DNA of 64,000 bases from Mycobacterium sp. (GTDB lineage Bacteria > Actinomycetota > Actinomycetes > Mycobacteriales > Mycobacteriaceae). The stretch is taken from assembly GCF_004298145.1 (NCBI RefSeq), contig NZ_SCRH01000039.1, positions 1-64,000 on the forward strand, in the 5' to 3' direction. The position numbers and the translations under genes are program-made. Positions 11,088 to 31,025 of this stretch are shown here, one piece after another. The notes beneath the pieces were generated by a model. It did not search any database. It had not been told where the DNA came from and saw only the letters and a program-made list of their open reading frames with translations. Each line of letters starts with the position of its first letter. Position 1 is the first letter of the stretch.

Positions 11088-14000
11088 TCAGCGGCCGAGT
11101 TCTTCATCGAGGATCGCAAAGAGCTGGCTTTCGGTGGCGGCATCGAGGTCATCGTCGAGGTGTTCGGAGTCGGTCGGATCGCTGGGCGGAAGCGCGTTGA
11201 GCAGGGTGTGGATGCGGGCCCGCAGCACCAACCTGTCGTCGGCATTCCAGTTGGGCGCGCTGAGCAGCGCCTGCAGTTCGCGGGTGATGTCGTTGACGCG
11301 GGCCATCAGGTTCGGCTGGACGTCGGTGTCGGTCCCGGCCAGTTGCGTGTCCAGGTGTCCGGCCAGCACTATCGGTGTGGGGTAGTCGAAGATGAGCGTC
11401 GGCGAAAGGGTAAGCCCCGTCGCGTTTTTGAGGCGGTTACGCAGTTCGACGGCGGTCAGCGAATCAAAGCCGAGCTCCTGGAATGCGCGGCCGGCGTTGA
11501 TGTCGGCCGGGTTCGGCACGCCCAGCACCATCGCGGCGTTGCCGCGAACCAGGTCGACCAACTCGCGTTGTCGGGCCTCAGGGCTCAGGCCGTGCAGGCG
11601 TGCGGTGAGGCCGGTCATCGACGCGGTGGCGTCCGTGTCGTCGACCACGCGCCGGGTCGGGCCGGCGGCGAGTTCGGACAACAGTGGGGGCAGGGCGGCG
11701 ACGTTCTCCGACAGCGCGGACCGATCCAGGCGGGCAGCCACCAACACCGGACTGTCGACCAGCATGGCGGCATCGAACGCCGCCAACGCCTGCTCGGTGG
11801 ACAGCGGCGCCAGCCCGAGCCTGCTCATCCGGGCCTTGTCCCGGTCACCGAGGTGCGCCGTCATCGCCGAGGCCTGCTCCCACAGGCCCCAGGCCAGCGA
11901 CAGACCCGCGAGCCCATGGGCGCGCCGGTGGGCGACCAGCCCGTCGAGGAAGCTGTTGGCCGCCGCGTAGTTGGCCTGCCCCGGAGTGCCGACGATCCCG
12001 GCCATCGATGAAAACACCACGAACACGGACAAATCCAGGTGCCGGGTGAGCTGGTGCAGGTTCCAGGCCCCGTCCACCTTGGCCCGCAGCACCGCGTCCA
12101 CCCGATCCGGGGTCAGCGACGAGATCAACCCGTCGTCGAGGATCCCGGCGGCATGCACGACGCCGCGCAGCGGATACCGCGCCGGTATCCGGGCCAGCAT
12201 CGCCGACACCGCTTCGGGGTCGGCGACATCGCAGGCCACCACCGACGCGTGAGCGCCGGCCTGCCGCAGCGCGTCCACGAGTTCCTCGGCCCCGGCCGCG
12301 TCCGCGCCGGCGCGGCTGGCCAGCACCACGTACGCCACCCGGTAGCGGTCGACGAGGTGGCGGGCCAGCGCCGAACCGGCCATCCCGGTGCCGCCGGTGA
12401 TCACCACGGTGGCCCCCGCCAGTCCGCCGCCGCACCCGCTGAGCACCTCGCCGGGCCCCGACGCAACGGTCAGCGCGACCTTGCCGATGTGGCGCGCCTG
12501 GCTGACATACCGGTAGGCCGCCGAGGCGCATCGAACGTCGAATGTCTTCTGCGGCAACGGTGTCAAGGCCCCGCCCGTCAGCAACCCCACGATCTCGGCC
12601 AGCATGGCCGCGGTGCGGTCCGGGCCGGCCTCCAACAGGTCGAAGGCCCGGTATTGGGCGCCCCGATACTGTTCGGCGATGACGTGCGGATCGCGGACGT
12701 CGGTCTTGCCCATCTCGATGAATCGCCCGCCGGGGGCCAACAGCCGCAGCGAGGCGTCGGTGAATTCGCCCGCCAGGGAATTGAGCACGACGTCGAAGCC
12801 ACGGTCGCCCGCCACCGCAGAGAACTTCTCCTCAAAATCCAAGGTGCGCGAATCACCGATGTGGTCGTCGTCGAATCCCATCGCGCGCAAGGTATCCCAC
12901 TTGCCACGGCTGGCGGTGACGAATACCTCCGCGCCCCAGTGCCGCGCCAGCTGCACCGCGGCCATGCCCACTCCGCCGGTGGCGGTGTGCACCAACACCC
13001 GCTCCCCGGCGCGCAGCCCCGCCAGCACCGACAACCCGTACAGCGCGGTCAGGAACACCACGGGCACACCGGCGGCCGCCACCAGCGACAGCCCCTGCGG
13101 CACCGGCGTCACCAATCGCTGATCCACCACCGCCTCGGAGCCGACGACCCCCAGCAACCCCATCACCGGATCACCGACCGCCAGCCCGGTCACGTCGGGT
13201 GCAGCCTCGACGACCACGCCGGCGCCCTCGGCGCCCAACTGGCCGCCGCCGGGATACATGCCCAGGGCCACCAGCACATCGCGGAAGTTGACCCCGACCG
13301 CGGCCACCGCCACCCGCACCTGCCCGGCGGCCAGTTCCACCCGCGGGGACGGGCTCACCACCAGGTCCTCCAGTGTGCCCTCGCCGCCGGCGTCCAGTCG
13401 CCAGCCACCGGCCGGCAGACTGATCGCCGAGTCCGCTCGCACCGGCCGCAGCCGGGCCGCGTAGGCCACACCCCGACGGACCACTACTTGCGTTTCGCCG
13501 CAAGGGATTACCGCTTGGGCATCCAGCGATCCATCGGAGTCGATCAGCACCATGCGGCCCGGATGCTCGGCCTGTGCCGACCGCACCAGGCCCCACACCG
13601 CGGCGCCGGCCAGGTCCGAGACGTCCTCACCGGCAAGCGCGACCGCCCCGCGGGTCTGCACGGCCAGCATCCCGGCGCCGTCGGAGCGCAACCACGCTTG
13701 CAGCACTTCCAAGGTTTCGCCGGCCGCCGCGTGCACCGACCGCACCACGTCGCCACCGCGATTCACCACCTCGAACAGCGTGACCTCGGCGCCGCCGTCG
13801 TCACGGCCCTGGTCGCTGCCCAGGGAGATCGGTGACCAGGTCACGTCGAGCAATCCCGGTGCGAGCGGGCGCCGCGCCGGCGCCGCCGCGGCCGTCAACT
13901 GTTCGGGTGAGACCGCAAGCATGGCCAATGTCCCGACCGACAGCACCGGCAACCCCGCACCGTCGGCCAACTCCACCGAGACCGCCCCGGCGCCGGCCGG

Positions 14001-17000
14001 CGCGATCCGGACCCGCGCCCGCGCAGCGCCCGACGCGTGCAACGACACGCCCTGCCAGGAGAACGGCAACACGGTCTGGTCTTGCCCGCCGGCGACACCG
14101 ATCGCGTGCAGCGCGGCGTCCAGCAGCACGGGATGGATTCCGAAGCCGGCGTCGGCCACGGTGGCGTCGGGTGCGGAGGGGTCGGGTACCGCGATCTCGG
14201 CGAAGAGCTCATCGCCGCGCTGCCACATCGCCCGCAAACCCTGGAATGCCCGGCCGTATTCGTAGCCCCGCTGCGCGAGCCGGGCGTAGGCGCCGGAGAC
14301 GTCCACCGCGGTCGCCCCGACGGGCGGCCACACCGACAGGTCCGCGCCCGGCGTCACCGCCCCCGGCCGCAACAAACCCTCGGCATGCAACACCCACTCC
14401 GAACCCGGCTGCGCGGCAGTCGAATACACCGACAACCGTCGCTGACCCGACTCGTCGGCCGCGCCGACCACCAGTTGCACCTGCACACCGTCGGCGGCGG
14501 ACAACACCAACGGCGCCGACAACGTCAACTCCTCGAGCACGCCGCAGCCGACCTCGTCACCCGCGCGGATGGCCATCTCGACGAACCCCGCGCCCGGGAA
14601 CAACACCGTCCCGCCCACCGCGTGATCGGCCAGCCACGGATGGGCGGCCGTCGACAACCGGCCCGTCAACACCACGCCACCGGAGTCGGGCCGCGGCACC
14701 ACCGCACCGAGCAGCCCGTGCTCGGCACCGTCCACCCCCAGGGTCGCGACATCGTAGGATCCTGTCGACCCGCCCGGCAGCCAAAAGTGTTGCCGTACAA
14801 AACCGTATGTCGGCAGGTCGACGTGCCGGCCGCCGAGGCCGGCGAATACGGCACGCCAGTCCACACCCACACCCGCCACAAAGGCCTGCCCGGCCGAAAG
14901 CCAGAAGCGGTCCAGGCCGCCGTCATCGCGGCCCAATGACGGGATGACGCAAGCCTGCTCGCTGTCGGACACCGTCTCTTCGATGGCGGCCATCAGTACG
15001 GGGTGCGGGCTGGATTCGATGAATGCCCGATAGCCCGCGTCGCAGGCGCTGCGTATCGCCCGCTCGAATTGCACGGTTTGCCGGATGCTGCGGAACCAGT
15101 AGTCGCCGTCCAGGCCCGCGGTGTCGATGAGCTCACCGGTCACGGTGGAGAAGAACGCGACCGAGGACGACTGCGGCGCAAGGCCGTTCAGCGCCTCGGT
15201 GAGAGGATCCCGGATCGCGTCCACCTGAACCGAATGCGAGGCGTAGTCGACGTCGATACGGCGGGCGCGGATGTTGTCGGCCTCACAGCGTTGCATCAGT
15301 TCGGTCAGCGCGTCCACCTCGCCGGACACCACCACCGCCGAAACACCGTTGACCGTGGCGATATTCAATCGCTCACCCCACGCCGCGATCAGCTGTTCGG
15401 CGCGGGGCAGGCCGCAGGCCAGCGAGACCATGCCGCCCCGGCCCGACAACCCCACCAGCAGCCGGCTGCGCAACGCCACCACCCGGGCGGCGTCTTCCAG
15501 CGACAGCGCCCCCGCCACATAGGCCGCCGCGATCTCGCCCTGCGAATGACCGATCACCGCATCGGGTACCACGCCCACCGTGCGCCACAACTCGGCCAGC
15601 GACACCATGACCGCCCACAGCGCCGGCTGCACGACGTCCACCCGGTCCAGCCCGGGCGCGCCCGGCGCGCCGCGGATGACGTCGATCAGCGACCATTCGA
15701 CGTGCTCGGCGAGCGCGTGAGCGCACCGGTTCATATGATCGGCGAATACCGTTGAGCTGTCCAGCAATTGGGCGCCCATACCGGCCCATTGCGATCCCTG
15801 GCCGGGGAACACGAATACCGTCTTGCCCGGCGGCTGCGCCCGGCCCACCGCGACGCCGGCGTCCTGCTTCCCGGCCGCCAACTCCGACAGCCCGCGCAGC
15901 AACTGCGCGCCGTTGGCCCCCACGATCACCGCCCGGTGCTCGAAGCGCGACCGGGTCGAGATCAGCGACCAGCCCACGTCCACCACCCGCACACCGGGAT
16001 CGGCCTTCACGTGCGCCAGCAGCCGCGACGCCTGGTTCGCCAGCGCCTCGGCCGACCGGGCCGAGATCACCCACGGCACCACCACGTCATCGCCTGAGCG
16101 CCCGGCGCTTTCGGGCTCCGGTGAGTATTGCTCCACGATGACGTGCGCATTGGTGCCGCTGATGCCGAACGACGAGACACCCGCGCGCCGCGGCCGGTTC
16201 ACCGCGGGCCAGGGCCGCGGATCCGTCAGCAGCGACACGGCCCCGGCCGACCAATCCACGTGCGGCGTCGGCTCATCCACGTGCAACGTCTTGGGCATCA
16301 CCCCGTGGCGGATCGCCTGCACCATCTTGATCACCCCGCCGGCGCCGGCCGCGGCCGAGGTATGACCCATGTTGGATTTGATCGACCCCAACCACAGCGG
16401 CTGATCCGCCGGCCGGTCCTGCCCGTAGGTCGCCAGAAGCGCTTGGGCCTCAATCGGATCCCCCAGCGTGGTGCCGGTCCCATGGCCCTCCACCAGATCC
16501 ACGTCCGCGGTGCCCAGCCGCGCATTGGCCAGCGCCGCCCGGATGACCCGTTGCTGTGACGGCCCGTTGGGTGTCGCCAGCCCGTTGGATGCGCCGTCCT
16601 GGTTCACCGCGGAGCCCCGGACGACGGCCAGCACCGGATGCCCCAGTCGGCGCGCATCGGCCAGCCGTTCCAGCACCAGCACGCCGACGCCTTCGGAAAA
16701 CCCGGTGCCGTCGGCGGCGCCCGCGTAGGCCTTGCAGCGGCCGTCCGCGGCCAGCGCTCGCTGCCGGCTGAATTCGATGAACATCGCCGGTGTGGCCATC
16801 ACCGTCACGCCGCCGGCCAGCGCCAGATCGCACTCGCCGGAACGCAGCGACTGCGCCGCCAGATGGAGGGCCACCAGCGACGACGAACAGGCCGTGTCAA
16901 CCGAGACGGCCGGGCCTTCCAGGCCCAGCGAGTAGGCCACCCGCCCCGACGCCACACTCAGCGTCGAGCCGCGCAGCCCGTATCGCTCCAAGTGTCCGGG

Positions 17001-17504
17001 CACCCGGCCCTGGCCGCCGTAGGACCCGTGGAATATCCCGGCGAACACGCCGGTCGACGAACCGCGCAGGGCGACGGGATCAATTCCCGCCCGCTCCAAC
17101 GCCTCCCACGACACCTCGAGCAGCAGACGTTGCTGCGGGTCCATCGCCAGCGCCTCGCTGGGGGCGATCCCGAAGAACGCGGCATCGAAATCGCCCACGT
17201 CCGAGAGGAACCCACCGCACCGCGCATACGACTTTCCGACCGCGTCGGGATCCGCATCGAACAGCCCGGCCAAGCTCCAGCCGCGGTCCGCCGGAAAATC
17301 CGAGACCACATCGCGACCCTCAACCACCATCTCCCACAAGGCCTCTGGCGAGTCCACACCACCGGGATAGCGGCAGCCCATGCCCACCACCGCCACGGGT
17401 TCGGTGGTGGCGGTGAGGTACTGGCGGTTCTCGCGCTTGAGCCGCTCGTTTTCCTTCAGTGATTGACGAAGGGCCAGGACGAGCTCGTCGGTGTTGCCGT
17501 TCAT
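11088..17504 (-). CDS. pks7: Type I polyketide synthase Pks7-like (KS-AT-DH-ER-KR-ACP), methylmalonyl-type AT
   Basis: 2138 residues, close to M. tuberculosis Pks7. It begins with a short docking coil (residues about 5-30), then KS with Cys206 (VDTACSSSL), AT with Ser654, DH ([10 protein letters not shown] and DAALH), ER (TATGGVG), KR ([16 protein letters not shown]...NYAAAN) and ACP with Ser2015. The AT has GHSQGE and YASH, the pair typical of methylmalonyl-CoA-specific ATs, in contrast to the malonyl type of its neighbours. One cycle would add a methyl-branched, fully reduced unit. The C-terminus (about 30 residues, acidic, ending [14 protein letters not shown]) resembles that of Pks8/17 and is probably a docking tail. 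pks7 stops 19 nt before pks8/17 starts, so they are co-transcribed. M. tuberculosis pks7 mutants are reported to lack phthiocerol dimycocerosates. Confidence 0.9.
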   Translation of the reverse strand: MNGNTDELVLALRQSLKENERLKRENRQYLTATTEPVAVVGMGCRYPGGVDSPEALWEMVVEGRDVVSDFPADRGWSLAGLFDADPDAVGKSYARCGGFLSDVGDFDAAFFGIAPSEALAMDPQQRLLLEVSWEALERAGIDPVALRGSSTGVFAGIFHGSYGGQGRVPGHLERYGLRGSTLSVASGRVAYSLGLEGPAVSVDTACSSSLVALHLAAQSLRSGECDLALAGGVTVMATPAMFIEFSRQRALAADGRCKAYAGAADGTGFSEGVGVLVLERLADARRLGHPVLAVVRGSAVNQDGASNGLATPNGPSQQRVIRAALANARLGTADVDLVEGHGTGTTLGDPIEAQALLATYGQDRPADQPLWLGSIKSNMGHTSAAAGAGGVIKMVQAIRHGVMPKTLHVDEPTPHVDWSAGAVSLLTDPRPWPAVNRPRRAGVSSFGISGTNAHVIVEQYSPEPESAGRSGDDVVVPWVISARSAEALANQASRLLAHVKADPGVRVVDVGWSLISTRSRFEHRAVIVGANGAQLLRGLSELAAGKQDAGVAVGRAQPPGKTVFVFPGQGSQWAGMGAQLLDSSTVFADHMNRCAHALAEHVEWSLIDVIRGAPGAPGLDRVDVVQPALWAVMVSLAELWRTVGVVPDAVIGHSQGEIAAAYVAGALSLEDAARVVALRSRLLVGLSGRGGMVSLACGLPRAEQLIAAWGERLNIATVNGVSAVVVSGEVDALTELMQRCEADNIRARRIDVDYASHSVQVDAIRDPLTEALNGLAPQSSSVAFFSTVTGELIDTAGLDGDYWFRSIRQTVQFERAIRSACDAGYRAFIESSPHPVLMAAIEETVSDSEQACVIPSLGRDDGGLDRFWLSAGQAFVAGVGVDWRAVFAGLGGRHVDLPTYGFVRQHFWLPGGSTGSYDVATLGVDGAEHGLLGAVVPRPDSGGVVLTGRLSTAAHPWLADHAVGGTVLFPGAGFVEMAIRAGDEVGCGVLEELTLSAPLVLSAADGVQVQLVVGAADESGQRRLSVYSTAAQPGSEWVLHAEGLLRPGAVTPGADLSVWPPVGATAVDVSGAYARLAQRGYEYGRAFQGLRAMWQRGDELFAEIAVPDPSAPDATVADAGFGIHPVLLDAALHAIGVAGGQDQTVLPFSWQGVSLHASGAARARVRIAPAGAGAVSVELADGAGLPVLSVGTLAMLAVSPEQLTAAAAPARRPLAPGLLDVTWSPISLGSDQGRDDGGAEVTLFEVVNRGGDVVRSVHAAAGETLEVLQAWLRSDGAGMLAVQTRGAVALAGEDVSDLAGAAVWGLVRSAQAEHPGRMVLIDSDGSLDAQAVIPCGETQVVVRRGVAYAARLRPVRADSAISLPAGGWRLDAGGEGTLEDLVVSPSPRVELAAGQVRVAVAAVGVNFRDVLVALGMYPGGGQLGAEGAGVVVEAAPDVTGLAVGDPVMGLLGVVGSEAVVDQRLVTPVPQGLSLVAAAGVPVVFLTALYGLSVLAGLRAGERVLVHTATGGVGMAAVQLARHWGAEVFVTASRGKWDTLRAMGFDDDHIGDSRTLDFEEKFSAVAGDRGFDVVLNSLAGEFTDASLRLLAPGGRFIEMGKTDVRDPHVIAEQYRGAQYRAFDLLEAGPDRTAAMLAEIVGLLTGGALTPLPQKTFDVRCASAAYRYVSQARHIGKVALTVASGPGEVLSGCGGGLAGATVVITGGTGMAGSALARHLVDRYRVAYVVLASRAGADAAGAEELVDALRQAGAHASVVACDVADPEAVSAMLARIPARYPLRGVVHAAGILDDGLISSLTPDRVDAVLRAKVDGAWNLHQLTRHLDLSVFVVFSSMAGIVGTPGQANYAAANSFLDGLVAHRRAHGLAGLSLAWGLWEQASAMTAHLGDRDKARMSRLGLAPLSTEQALAAFDAAMLVDSPVLVAARLDRSALSENVAALPPLLSELAAGPTRRVVDDTDATASMTGLTARLHGLSPEARQRELVDLVRGNAAMVLGVPNPADINAGRAFQELGFDSLTAVELRNRLKNATGLTLSPTLIFDYPTPIVLAGHLDTQLAGTDTDVQPNLMARVNDITRELQALLSAPNWNADDRLVLRARIHTLLNALPPSDPTDSEHLDDDLDAATESQLFAILDEELGR

Positions 17505-17643
17505 CGAACGCGGCCTTTCGTGTCGTTCACAGCGCTACTTCCGGCAAGCGGTCCGCCCCCCGCCGACCGGCCCCCATTGCCAACAACTCCGCACCGCCCA
17601 AAAAGAACGCCTTAGGGTAGGAACGGAAGTACACGGGCGACCA

Positions 17644-18705
17644 TCAGTGCCAACGCAACAACACCAGTTCGGAACAGAATCCCGGCCCCATCGCGAGCAT
17701 CAAACCGGGGCTTCCGCTCGGCGGCGGCTTGGCCATGGTGTCGCGCAGCACGTGCAACACCGACGCCGACGAGAGATTGCCGATCTCGCCGAGGGAACGC
17801 CAGGTGAGTTCCAGGGCCTCCGGCGGCAGGCTGAGCGCCGCGTTGATCGCCTCGATGACCTTCGGGCCGCCGGGATGGCTGACGAACGCGCCGATGTCGG
17901 TCGTGGTCAATCCGTGCGCCCCCAAGAACTGGGTGACGTCGTCTTCGATGTATTGCTCCACGACGGCCGCGACGTCCTTCGACAGCACCAGCTCGAAGCC
18001 TCCTGCGCCCACGTCGTAGCCCATGGTGCGCAGCGAATCGGGGTAGAGATGGCTGCGCGAATCGAGGACCCTGGGCCCGCCGGCCGCGAGCTGTTCGGCG
18101 CGCCGGTCGCCCACGGCCACCACCGCCGCCGCGCCGTCGGCGAACAGGGCGCTGCCGACCATGCCGGCCAGCGACGGCTTGTATCCGGGATAGGTCAGCG
18201 AGCACAGCTCGACCGAGACGAGGGCGGCGACGGCGTCGGGTGCGCCGCGCAGATAGTCGTTCGCGCGAGCCACACCCGCCGCCCCGGCCACGCAGCCGAG
18301 GCCGAACAGCGGCACCCGTCGCACATCGTCGCGCAGGCCAAGCCGCGCCGCGATCCGGGCGTCCACCGAGGGCACCGCCAGGCCGGTGACCGTCGTCGTG
18401 ATCAGCACGTCGACGTCCTGGGGCCGCAGTCCCGCCTCGTCGAGCGCGCCGGACAGCGCCTCACAGCCGAGGTTCACGGCGTGCTCGGTGAAGATCCGGT
18501 TCGCCATGCCGAAGTCGGTCAGCGCGGGGTACTGCTCCAGCGGCAGCACCAGGTGACGGCCGCCGACCTTGGCGCTGGCATGCAGCTGCCGGACGATGTC
18601 TTCGTAGTCCTTGAACTCGGGAATGCTGACGAAGAAATCGGTGAGCTCACACTGTGAATACCGGTGCGGCGGCAACGCACCGAAGACGCCGGCGACGACG
18701 CTCAT
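17644..18705 (-). CDS. pks10: Type III polyketide synthase, Pks10-like
   Basis: 353 residues, the length of M. tuberculosis Pks10, starting [18 protein letters not shown]. Catalytic Cys138 is in [21 protein letters not shown] and [12 protein letters not shown] hold the His and Asn regions; it ends [14 protein letters not shown]. It should condense acyl-CoA with malonyl- or methylmalonyl-CoA units to form pyrone or resorcinol products. It is the first gene of the minus-strand pks series, 139 bp before pks7 and downstream of argH, exactly as in M. tuberculosis. A promoter-like TAGACT and nested inverted repeats lie at 18731-18777. Its paralogue at 333-1394 is clearly similar, so the two probably arose by duplication, with the type I genes between them. 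Confidence 0.88.
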   Translation of the reverse strand: MSVVAGVFGALPPHRYSQCELTDFFVSIPEFKDYEDIVRQLHASAKVGGRHLVLPLEQYPALTDFGMANRIFTEHAVNLGCEALSGALDEAGLRPQDVDVLITTTVTGLAVPSVDARIAARLGLRDDVRRVPLFGLGCVAGAAGVARANDYLRGAPDAVAALVSVELCSLTYPGYKPSLAGMVGSALFADGAAAVVAVGDRRAEQLAAGGPRVLDSRSHLYPDSLRTMGYDVGAGGFELVLSKDVAAVVEQYIEDDVTQFLGAHGLTTTDIGAFVSHPGGPKVIEAINAALSLPPEALELTWRSLGEIGNLSSASVLHVLRDTMAKPPPSGSPGLMLAMGPGFCSELVLLRWH

Positions 18706-18730
18706 TGCTTTCCCACCCCTTGGTCACGGG

Positions 18731-18777
18731 GATCCGGCCCCGAACGTTCATCCGGATCACTATGAACCCGCAGTCTA
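18731..18777 (-). promoter_or_regulatory. Predicted pks10 promoter with nested inverted repeats (candidate operator)
   Basis: On the minus strand a TAGACT -10 element (18777-18772) places the start near 18765. Just downstream, in the leader, GATCCGG (18731-18737) and CCGGATC (18752-18758) form a 7-bp inverted repeat around an 8-bp palindrome GAACGTTC (18742-18749). The site lies 26-53 bp upstream of the pks10 ATG. It could be a repressor site controlling the whole pks cluster, or an mRNA hairpin. No regulator is encoded beside it. Confidence 0.4.
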
Positions 18778-18816
18778 GTCGCCGTGGCAGGGCAGGGCAG
18801 CCAAACCGATCTCATC

Positions 18817-20247
<1,431 letters not shown>

Positions 20248-20270
20248 CTACCCGCTCCTCCGCCGCGAGT

Positions 20271-20316
20271 GTGAATCGTGCGACGGCTCGACGGCGTGTC
20301 GCGTCGTGGAATTCAC
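20271..20316. repeat. Imperfect inverted repeat between argG and argH
   Basis: Arms 20271-20285 and 20302-20316 pair through GTGAAT/ATTCAC and CGACG/CGTCG with a 4-base mismatched bulge and a 16-base loop. It fills most of the 71-bp gap. It could be a processing or partial termination hairpin that sets argH expression below argG. No T-run follows on the minus strand, so it is not a standard intrinsic terminator. Confidence 0.4.
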
Positions 20317-20318
20317 AG

Positions 20319-21524
20319 TCACGCCTCGGTGGCCTGGTCCCGGCGGGACGCGATCTTCGACGACAACCCGTGCACGTAGACGAAACCCTTTGCGGCCGAC
20401 TGGTCGAAGCTGTCGCCCTCGTCGTAGGTGGCCAGGTTGAAGTCGTACAGCGATTCGGCGCTGCGCCGCCCGTTGACCGCAATGTGGCCGCCGTGCAACA
20501 CCATTCGGACTTCCCCCGACACATGCTCCTGGGTCTTGTCGACGAAGCTCTCCAGCGCGGCCTTCAGCGGCGAGTACCACAGCCCGTCGTAAACCAGCTC
20601 GGCCCACCGCTGGTCGGTGTGCCGTTTGAACCGGCCCAGTTCACGCTCGAGCGTGACGTGCTCGAGCTCGGTGTGCGCGGTGATGAGGACCATGGCGCCG
20701 GGCGCCTCGTAGATCTCCCGGCTCTTGATGCCCACCAGCCGGTCCTCGACGACGTCGAGCCGGCCGACGCCCTGGGCGCCGGCGCGGGTGTTGAGTTCCT
20801 CGATGGCGCCCAGCATCGACACCGGTTTGCCGTCGATCGTCACCGGGACACCGCGCTCGAATCCGACGACCACCTCGTCGGGGGTGCTCCAGTTCAGGGT
20901 GGGGTCTTCGGTGTAGGCGTAGACATCCTTGGTGGGGGCGTTCCAAAGGTGTTCCAGGAAGCCGGTTTCCACCGCACGTCCCCACACGTTCTGGTCGATG
21001 GAGAAGGGCGAGCGTTTGGTCACGTTGATCGGGATGGCGTTCTCTTCGGCGAATGCGATCGCCTTCTCCCGCGTCCAGGCGTAATCGCGGACCGGCGCCA
21101 GCACCTCGAGATCGGGTGCCAGCGAACCGAATCCGACCTCGAACCGGACCTGGTCGTTGCCCTTGCCGGTGCAGCCATGTGCGACGATGCTACCGCCGTG
21201 CTCGCGGGCCGCCGCCACCAGGTGCTTGACGATCAGCGGTCGGCTGATCGCCGAAACCAGCGGGTAGCGATCCATGTAGAGGGCGTTGGACAGGATGGTG
21301 GGAAGGCAGTAGCCCTCGGCGAATTCGTCGCGGGCGTCGACGACCACGGCCTCCACCGCCCCGCAGTCCAGGGCCCGCTGGCGGATGACCTCCATGTCTT
21401 CGCCGCCCTGCCCGAGGTCGATCGCCACCGCTACGACCTCACGGCCGGTCTCCTTGCCGATCCAGCTGATGGCCACCGAGGTGTCCAGACCGCCGGAATA
21501 CGCCAGGATGACGCGTTCTGACAT
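20319..21524 (-). CDS. argG: Argininosuccinate synthase
   Basis: 401 residues; joins citrulline and aspartate with ATP to form argininosuccinate. The N-terminal [14 protein letters not shown] is the PP-loop ATP-pyrophosphatase motif of ArgG, and [13 protein letters not shown] and [12 protein letters not shown] are family signatures at about 120-190. Length is normal (about 398 in M. tuberculosis). It lies 26 bp after argR and 71 bp before argH in the arginine operon. ATG 21524 has AAGGAG-type spacing upstream (ccTAAGGAGattggttc on the coding strand). Confidence 0.97.
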   Translation of the reverse strand: MSERVILAYSGGLDTSVAISWIGKETGREVVAVAIDLGQGGEDMEVIRQRALDCGAVEAVVVDARDEFAEGYCLPTILSNALYMDRYPLVSAISRPLIVKHLVAAAREHGGSIVAHGCTGKGNDQVRFEVGFGSLAPDLEVLAPVRDYAWTREKAIAFAEENAIPINVTKRSPFSIDQNVWGRAVETGFLEHLWNAPTKDVYAYTEDPTLNWSTPDEVVVGFERGVPVTIDGKPVSMLGAIEELNTRAGAQGVGRLDVVEDRLVGIKSREIYEAPGAMVLITAHTELEHVTLERELGRFKRHTDQRWAELVYDGLWYSPLKAALESFVDKTQEHVSGEVRMVLHGGHIAVNGRRSAESLYDFNLATYDEGDSFDQSAAKGFVYVHGLSSKIASRRDQATEA

Positions 21525-21550
21525 GAACCAATCTCCTTAGGTTGAAACGC

Positions 21551-24159
<2,609 letters not shown>

Positions 24160-24163
<4 letters not shown>

Positions 24164-25106
24164 GCTTTCCACCTGCGCCGCTCCTCCTCAGCGTTTCCGA
24201 TCGCACTGCTCCGTTTATCGTCGCCGGCGCGTACCACCTTGGTGCCGGTGCCCTCGTCGGTGAAAAGCTCCACCAGCACACAGTGTTCGACCCGCCCGTC
24301 GATGACGTGTGCGCTGGGAACGCCGGCGGTCACGGCCCGCAGACACCCTTCGACCTTGGGAATCATGCCCGCCTCCAGCGTGGGTAGCAGTTGCGACAGT
24401 GTGGCCGTGTCGATTTCGCTGACCAGCGAATCGCGGTTGGGCCAACTCGTGTACAGGCCTTCGACATCGGTGAGCATCAACAGCTTCTCGGCCTGCAGCG
24501 CTTCGGCCAGCGCCGCCGCGGCGGTGTCGGCGTTGATGTTGTGCACCACGCCTTCGGCGTCCGGCGCCAGCGTCGACACCACCGGAATACGGCGTGCGGC
24601 AATAAGGTCGAGCACCGCGGCGGTGTTGACCCGCTCGACGTCTCCCACCAGGCCGATGTCGGTGGCCACGCCGTCGACGGTGACGCTGCGCCGCACGGCG
24701 GTGAACAGCTGGGCGTCCTCGCCGGTGATGCCGACGGCATACGGCCCGTGCGCGTTGATCAAGTTGACCAGTTCGCGGCCGACCTGGCCGAACAACACCA
24801 TCCGCGCCACGTCGAGCACTTCCGGTGTGGTGACACGGAATCCGCCCTTGAAGTCACCCTGGATGCCGAGCCGGTGCAGCATCGCGCTGATCTGCGGGCC
24901 GCCGCCGTGTACGACGACGGGGTGCACGCCGCAGTTGCGCAGAAACGCCATGTCGGCGGCGAACGCATGCCGCAGCGTGTCGTCGGTCATCGCGTTGCCG
25001 CCGTATTTGATGACGACGATCTTGCCGTGCAGCTGCTTGAGCCAGGGCAGGGCTTCGGCGAGCACCTGCGCCTTGGCCGCGGTGGGCAGCGCTTCGATGG
25101 AGGAGC

Positions 25107-25110
<4 letters not shown>
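24160..25110 (-). CDS. argB: Acetylglutamate kinase
   Basis: 316 residues from ATG 25110, which overlaps the argJ stop (ATGA). It phosphorylates N-acetylglutamate, normally the arginine-feedback-controlled step. Amino-acid-kinase motifs: IKYGGNAM at about residues 34-41, VVHGGGPQI at about 68-76 and the C-terminal [13 protein letters not shown]. It is about 22 residues longer than I recall for M. tuberculosis ArgB (294): after TGTKVVRAG there is a charged tail, [20 protein letters not shown]. The tail lies just before the argD start and may be a recent loss of the original stop. A much longer in-frame extension to 25716 lies inside argJ and is not used. Confidence 0.95.
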
Positions 25111-27393
<2,283 letters not shown>

Positions 27394-27413
27394 TACTTTG
27401 CAAATCCATTCCG

Positions 27414-29899
27414 TCAGGTGCGGAGCTCGGCGTCGACCGCCTCCGCGGCCCGGCGCACCGCGGCGTCGCGAGCCGCGGTGGCGTCGTCGTCGGTCAGCGT
27501 GCGATCCGGCGCCCGGAACCGCAGCGCGAAGGTCAGCGACTTGCGGTCCGCGCCGATCTGCGGGCCCGTGAAGACGTCGAACAGCTGCAGGTCTTCGAGC
27601 AGTTCCCCCGCGCCTTCGCGCACGGCGTCCGCCACCGCCTGGGCCGGTATGTCCGCGGGCACCACCAGGCTGACGTCCTGGAAGACCGCCGGAAACGGCG
27701 ACACCCGGGGCGCGGGCAGCGCCGCGGCGATGGGCATCGCGTCGAGGTTGAGTTCGAGCGCGCAGGCGCCCTTCGGCAGGCCGGAGCGCTCGATCACACC
27801 GGGATGCAGCTGGCCCGCGTACCCCACCGTCGTGTCGCCGACGAGCACTTCGGCGCAGCGGCCCGGATGCCACGGCAGGTGCTGCGCCGCCCGCAACCAC
27901 ACGTCGACTCCGGCGGCGCGGGCGATGATTCGCACCGCCTCGAACGCGTCGGCGGCTTCGGCGCGGCGGCCCGGCCCCCAGGGGCCACGCCGCTCACGAA
28001 GCCCGGTCAGCACCGCGGCGACGTGCTGCGGTTGCCGCGGCAACGACGCGTCGAGCGTGGCGATCTCGCTGTCGGTGGGCCTGCGGTCGACGGGGATCAG
28101 CGTCACGCCGCGAGTCTCGGCGGTCGGCTGCACCACCTGGGCCAGCGCATAGAGCGAAACATCGACCAGGCCGCGGGATACGTTGCGCACCAAGGCTTCC
28201 AGCAACGCCGGCAGCAGCGTGGTGGCCAGCCGCGGGCGGTCGGCCTCGAGCGGGTTGAGCACGTTGGTCGTGGCGCGGCGGGGGTCGTCGGCCGGCAGGC
28301 CCCACAGGTCGAATACGCCCGCCGGCAGGAACGGTGTCGGCAGGATCTCGACGTAACCGGACTGGGCCAGTGACTTGCCGATGGCGCGGCGGCGTTGTTG
28401 CACGGCGGACAGGCCGCGGCCGGCCGGCGCCGACGGCAACACCGATGGAATGACGTCCAGCCCCTCGAGCCGCAACACCTCCTCGACGAGGTCGGCCGGC
28501 TGCAACAGATCGGGCCGCCAGCCGGGTGGGGTCACCGTCAACGCGTCCCCGTTTTCCACGACGACGGCACCGATTTGGGACAACCGCTTCGCGGCCGTGC
28601 CCGGGGCATAGGCCACACCGGCGATGCGGTCCGGCAGGTCGGCGGCGATGTCGATCGGCTGCAGGTGCCAGTCGTCGCGCGGTGGGTCGCCCCGCCAATC
28701 GGTCAAGGCCTCGGACACCGCCCCGCCGGTGATGTCGGCGAGCAGCGTGGCGCACCGATCCAGCGCGGCCACGGAGATGGCGGGATCCACTCCCCGCTCG
28801 TAGCGGCGGGCGGCCTCGCTGGGCAGGTGCAGCCTGCGCTGGGTGCGCGACACCGCGGCGGGGTCCCAGACCGCGGCCTCGAGCAGGACGTCGGTGGAAT
28901 CGGCGCGCACCTCGGTGCTCGCCGCGCCCATCACGCCGCCGATCGCCGTCGTCGCCGTGTCGTCGACGATCAGGACATCGGCCGGTTCGAGTTTGCGCTC
29001 GATGTCGTCGAGCGTGACGACGGTCTCGCCGGGCCGGGCGAATCGCACCCCGAAGCCGCCGGTGATCCGGTTGCGGTCGTGGGCGTGCATGGGGTGACCG
29101 AGTTCCAGCATCACGTAGTTCGTCACATCCACCGCCGGCGAGGTCGCGCGGATGCCGGAGAGCAGCAGCCGGCGCTGCAGCCACCACGGCGACACGGCGG
29201 TGGGGTCGATACCGGTGACCGGGCGCAGCGCGAACCGCCGCACGCCGGTGTCGGGCTGCACCGTCAGCGGCCAGGCCTCGCCGAGCACCGGCAACGGCTC
29301 GACGTCCGCCGGGTCGACGAAGTCCAGGTCGTAGGCGCAGGCGATCTCGCGGGCCAGACCCCGCAGCGACATGCAGTAACCGCGGTCGGGGGTGAGCGCC
29401 AGGTGGAAGATCACGTCGTCGAGTCCCAGTACCTCGGCGCCGTCGGCGCCGGGCTCGGCGGTGCCCGGCGGCAGCACGAGGATTCCGGAATGCTCGGCGC
29501 CCAAACCGAGTTCGGCCGCCGAGCAGATCATTCCGTCGGAATTGCGGCCATAGGTCTTGCGCGCGGTGATGGTGAATCCGCCGGGCAGCGTGGTGCCCGG
29601 TAACGCCGCGACGACGAGGTCTCCCACGACGAAGTTCGTTGCGCCACAGACGATCTCACGGCCTTTTCCTTCACCGACGTCGACGCGGCAGAACCGGATC
29701 GGCTTCTTGAAACCGGTCAGCGCTTCGATGTCGGTCACCCGGCCCACCGTCAGCGGGCCGTGGACCGGGCCGAGGGGGATCACCTCTTCGACCTCGTGGC
29801 CGATGCGCACCAGCGTCTGCTCGAGCTCGGCGGGGGCCACATCCCAGTCCGGCGCGCCGGCCGCCACCACCTCGCGTAGCCAGCTGTACGGAACGCGCA

Positions 29900-29900
<1 letters not shown>
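27414..29900 (-). CDS. pheT: Phenylalanyl-tRNA synthetase beta subunit
   Basis: 828 residues; forms the alpha2-beta2 enzyme with PheS to charge tRNA-Phe. Domains: N-terminal OB-fold tRNA-binding region (about 40-150), B3/B4 editing domain (about 210-390, with [11 protein letters not shown]), B5 (about 400-480), catalytic-like core, and the C-terminal FDX-ACB anticodon-binding domain (about 730-828, [15 protein letters not shown]). The start overlaps the pheS stop by one base (TGATG). The stop lies 46 bp from argC. In M. tuberculosis PE_PGRS30 sits between pheT and argC; there is no room for it here. Confidence 0.96.
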
Positions 29901-30973
<1,073 letters not shown>

Positions 30974-31025
30974 TTAGGGCCGCCCGCATCGATGGTGCTT
31001 TCCGCGCGGCACGGGCCGAATGCTG

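Noticed and set aside
11069..11245. 59-residue N-terminal extension of Pks8/17
   Set aside because: It lies inside the end of pks7, has no homology-like content, and a good ribosome site precedes ATG 11068.
3268..14947. Several antisense frames of 300-850 residues over the pks genes
   Set aside because: Arg/Pro/His-rich composition and exact overlap with the KS, AT and ER domains show that these are codon-bias shadows.
20271..20316. Inverted repeat between argG and argH as a second ARG box
   Set aside because: TGAAT and ATTCA halves exist but are more than 30 bp apart; ArgR needs them 4 bp apart.
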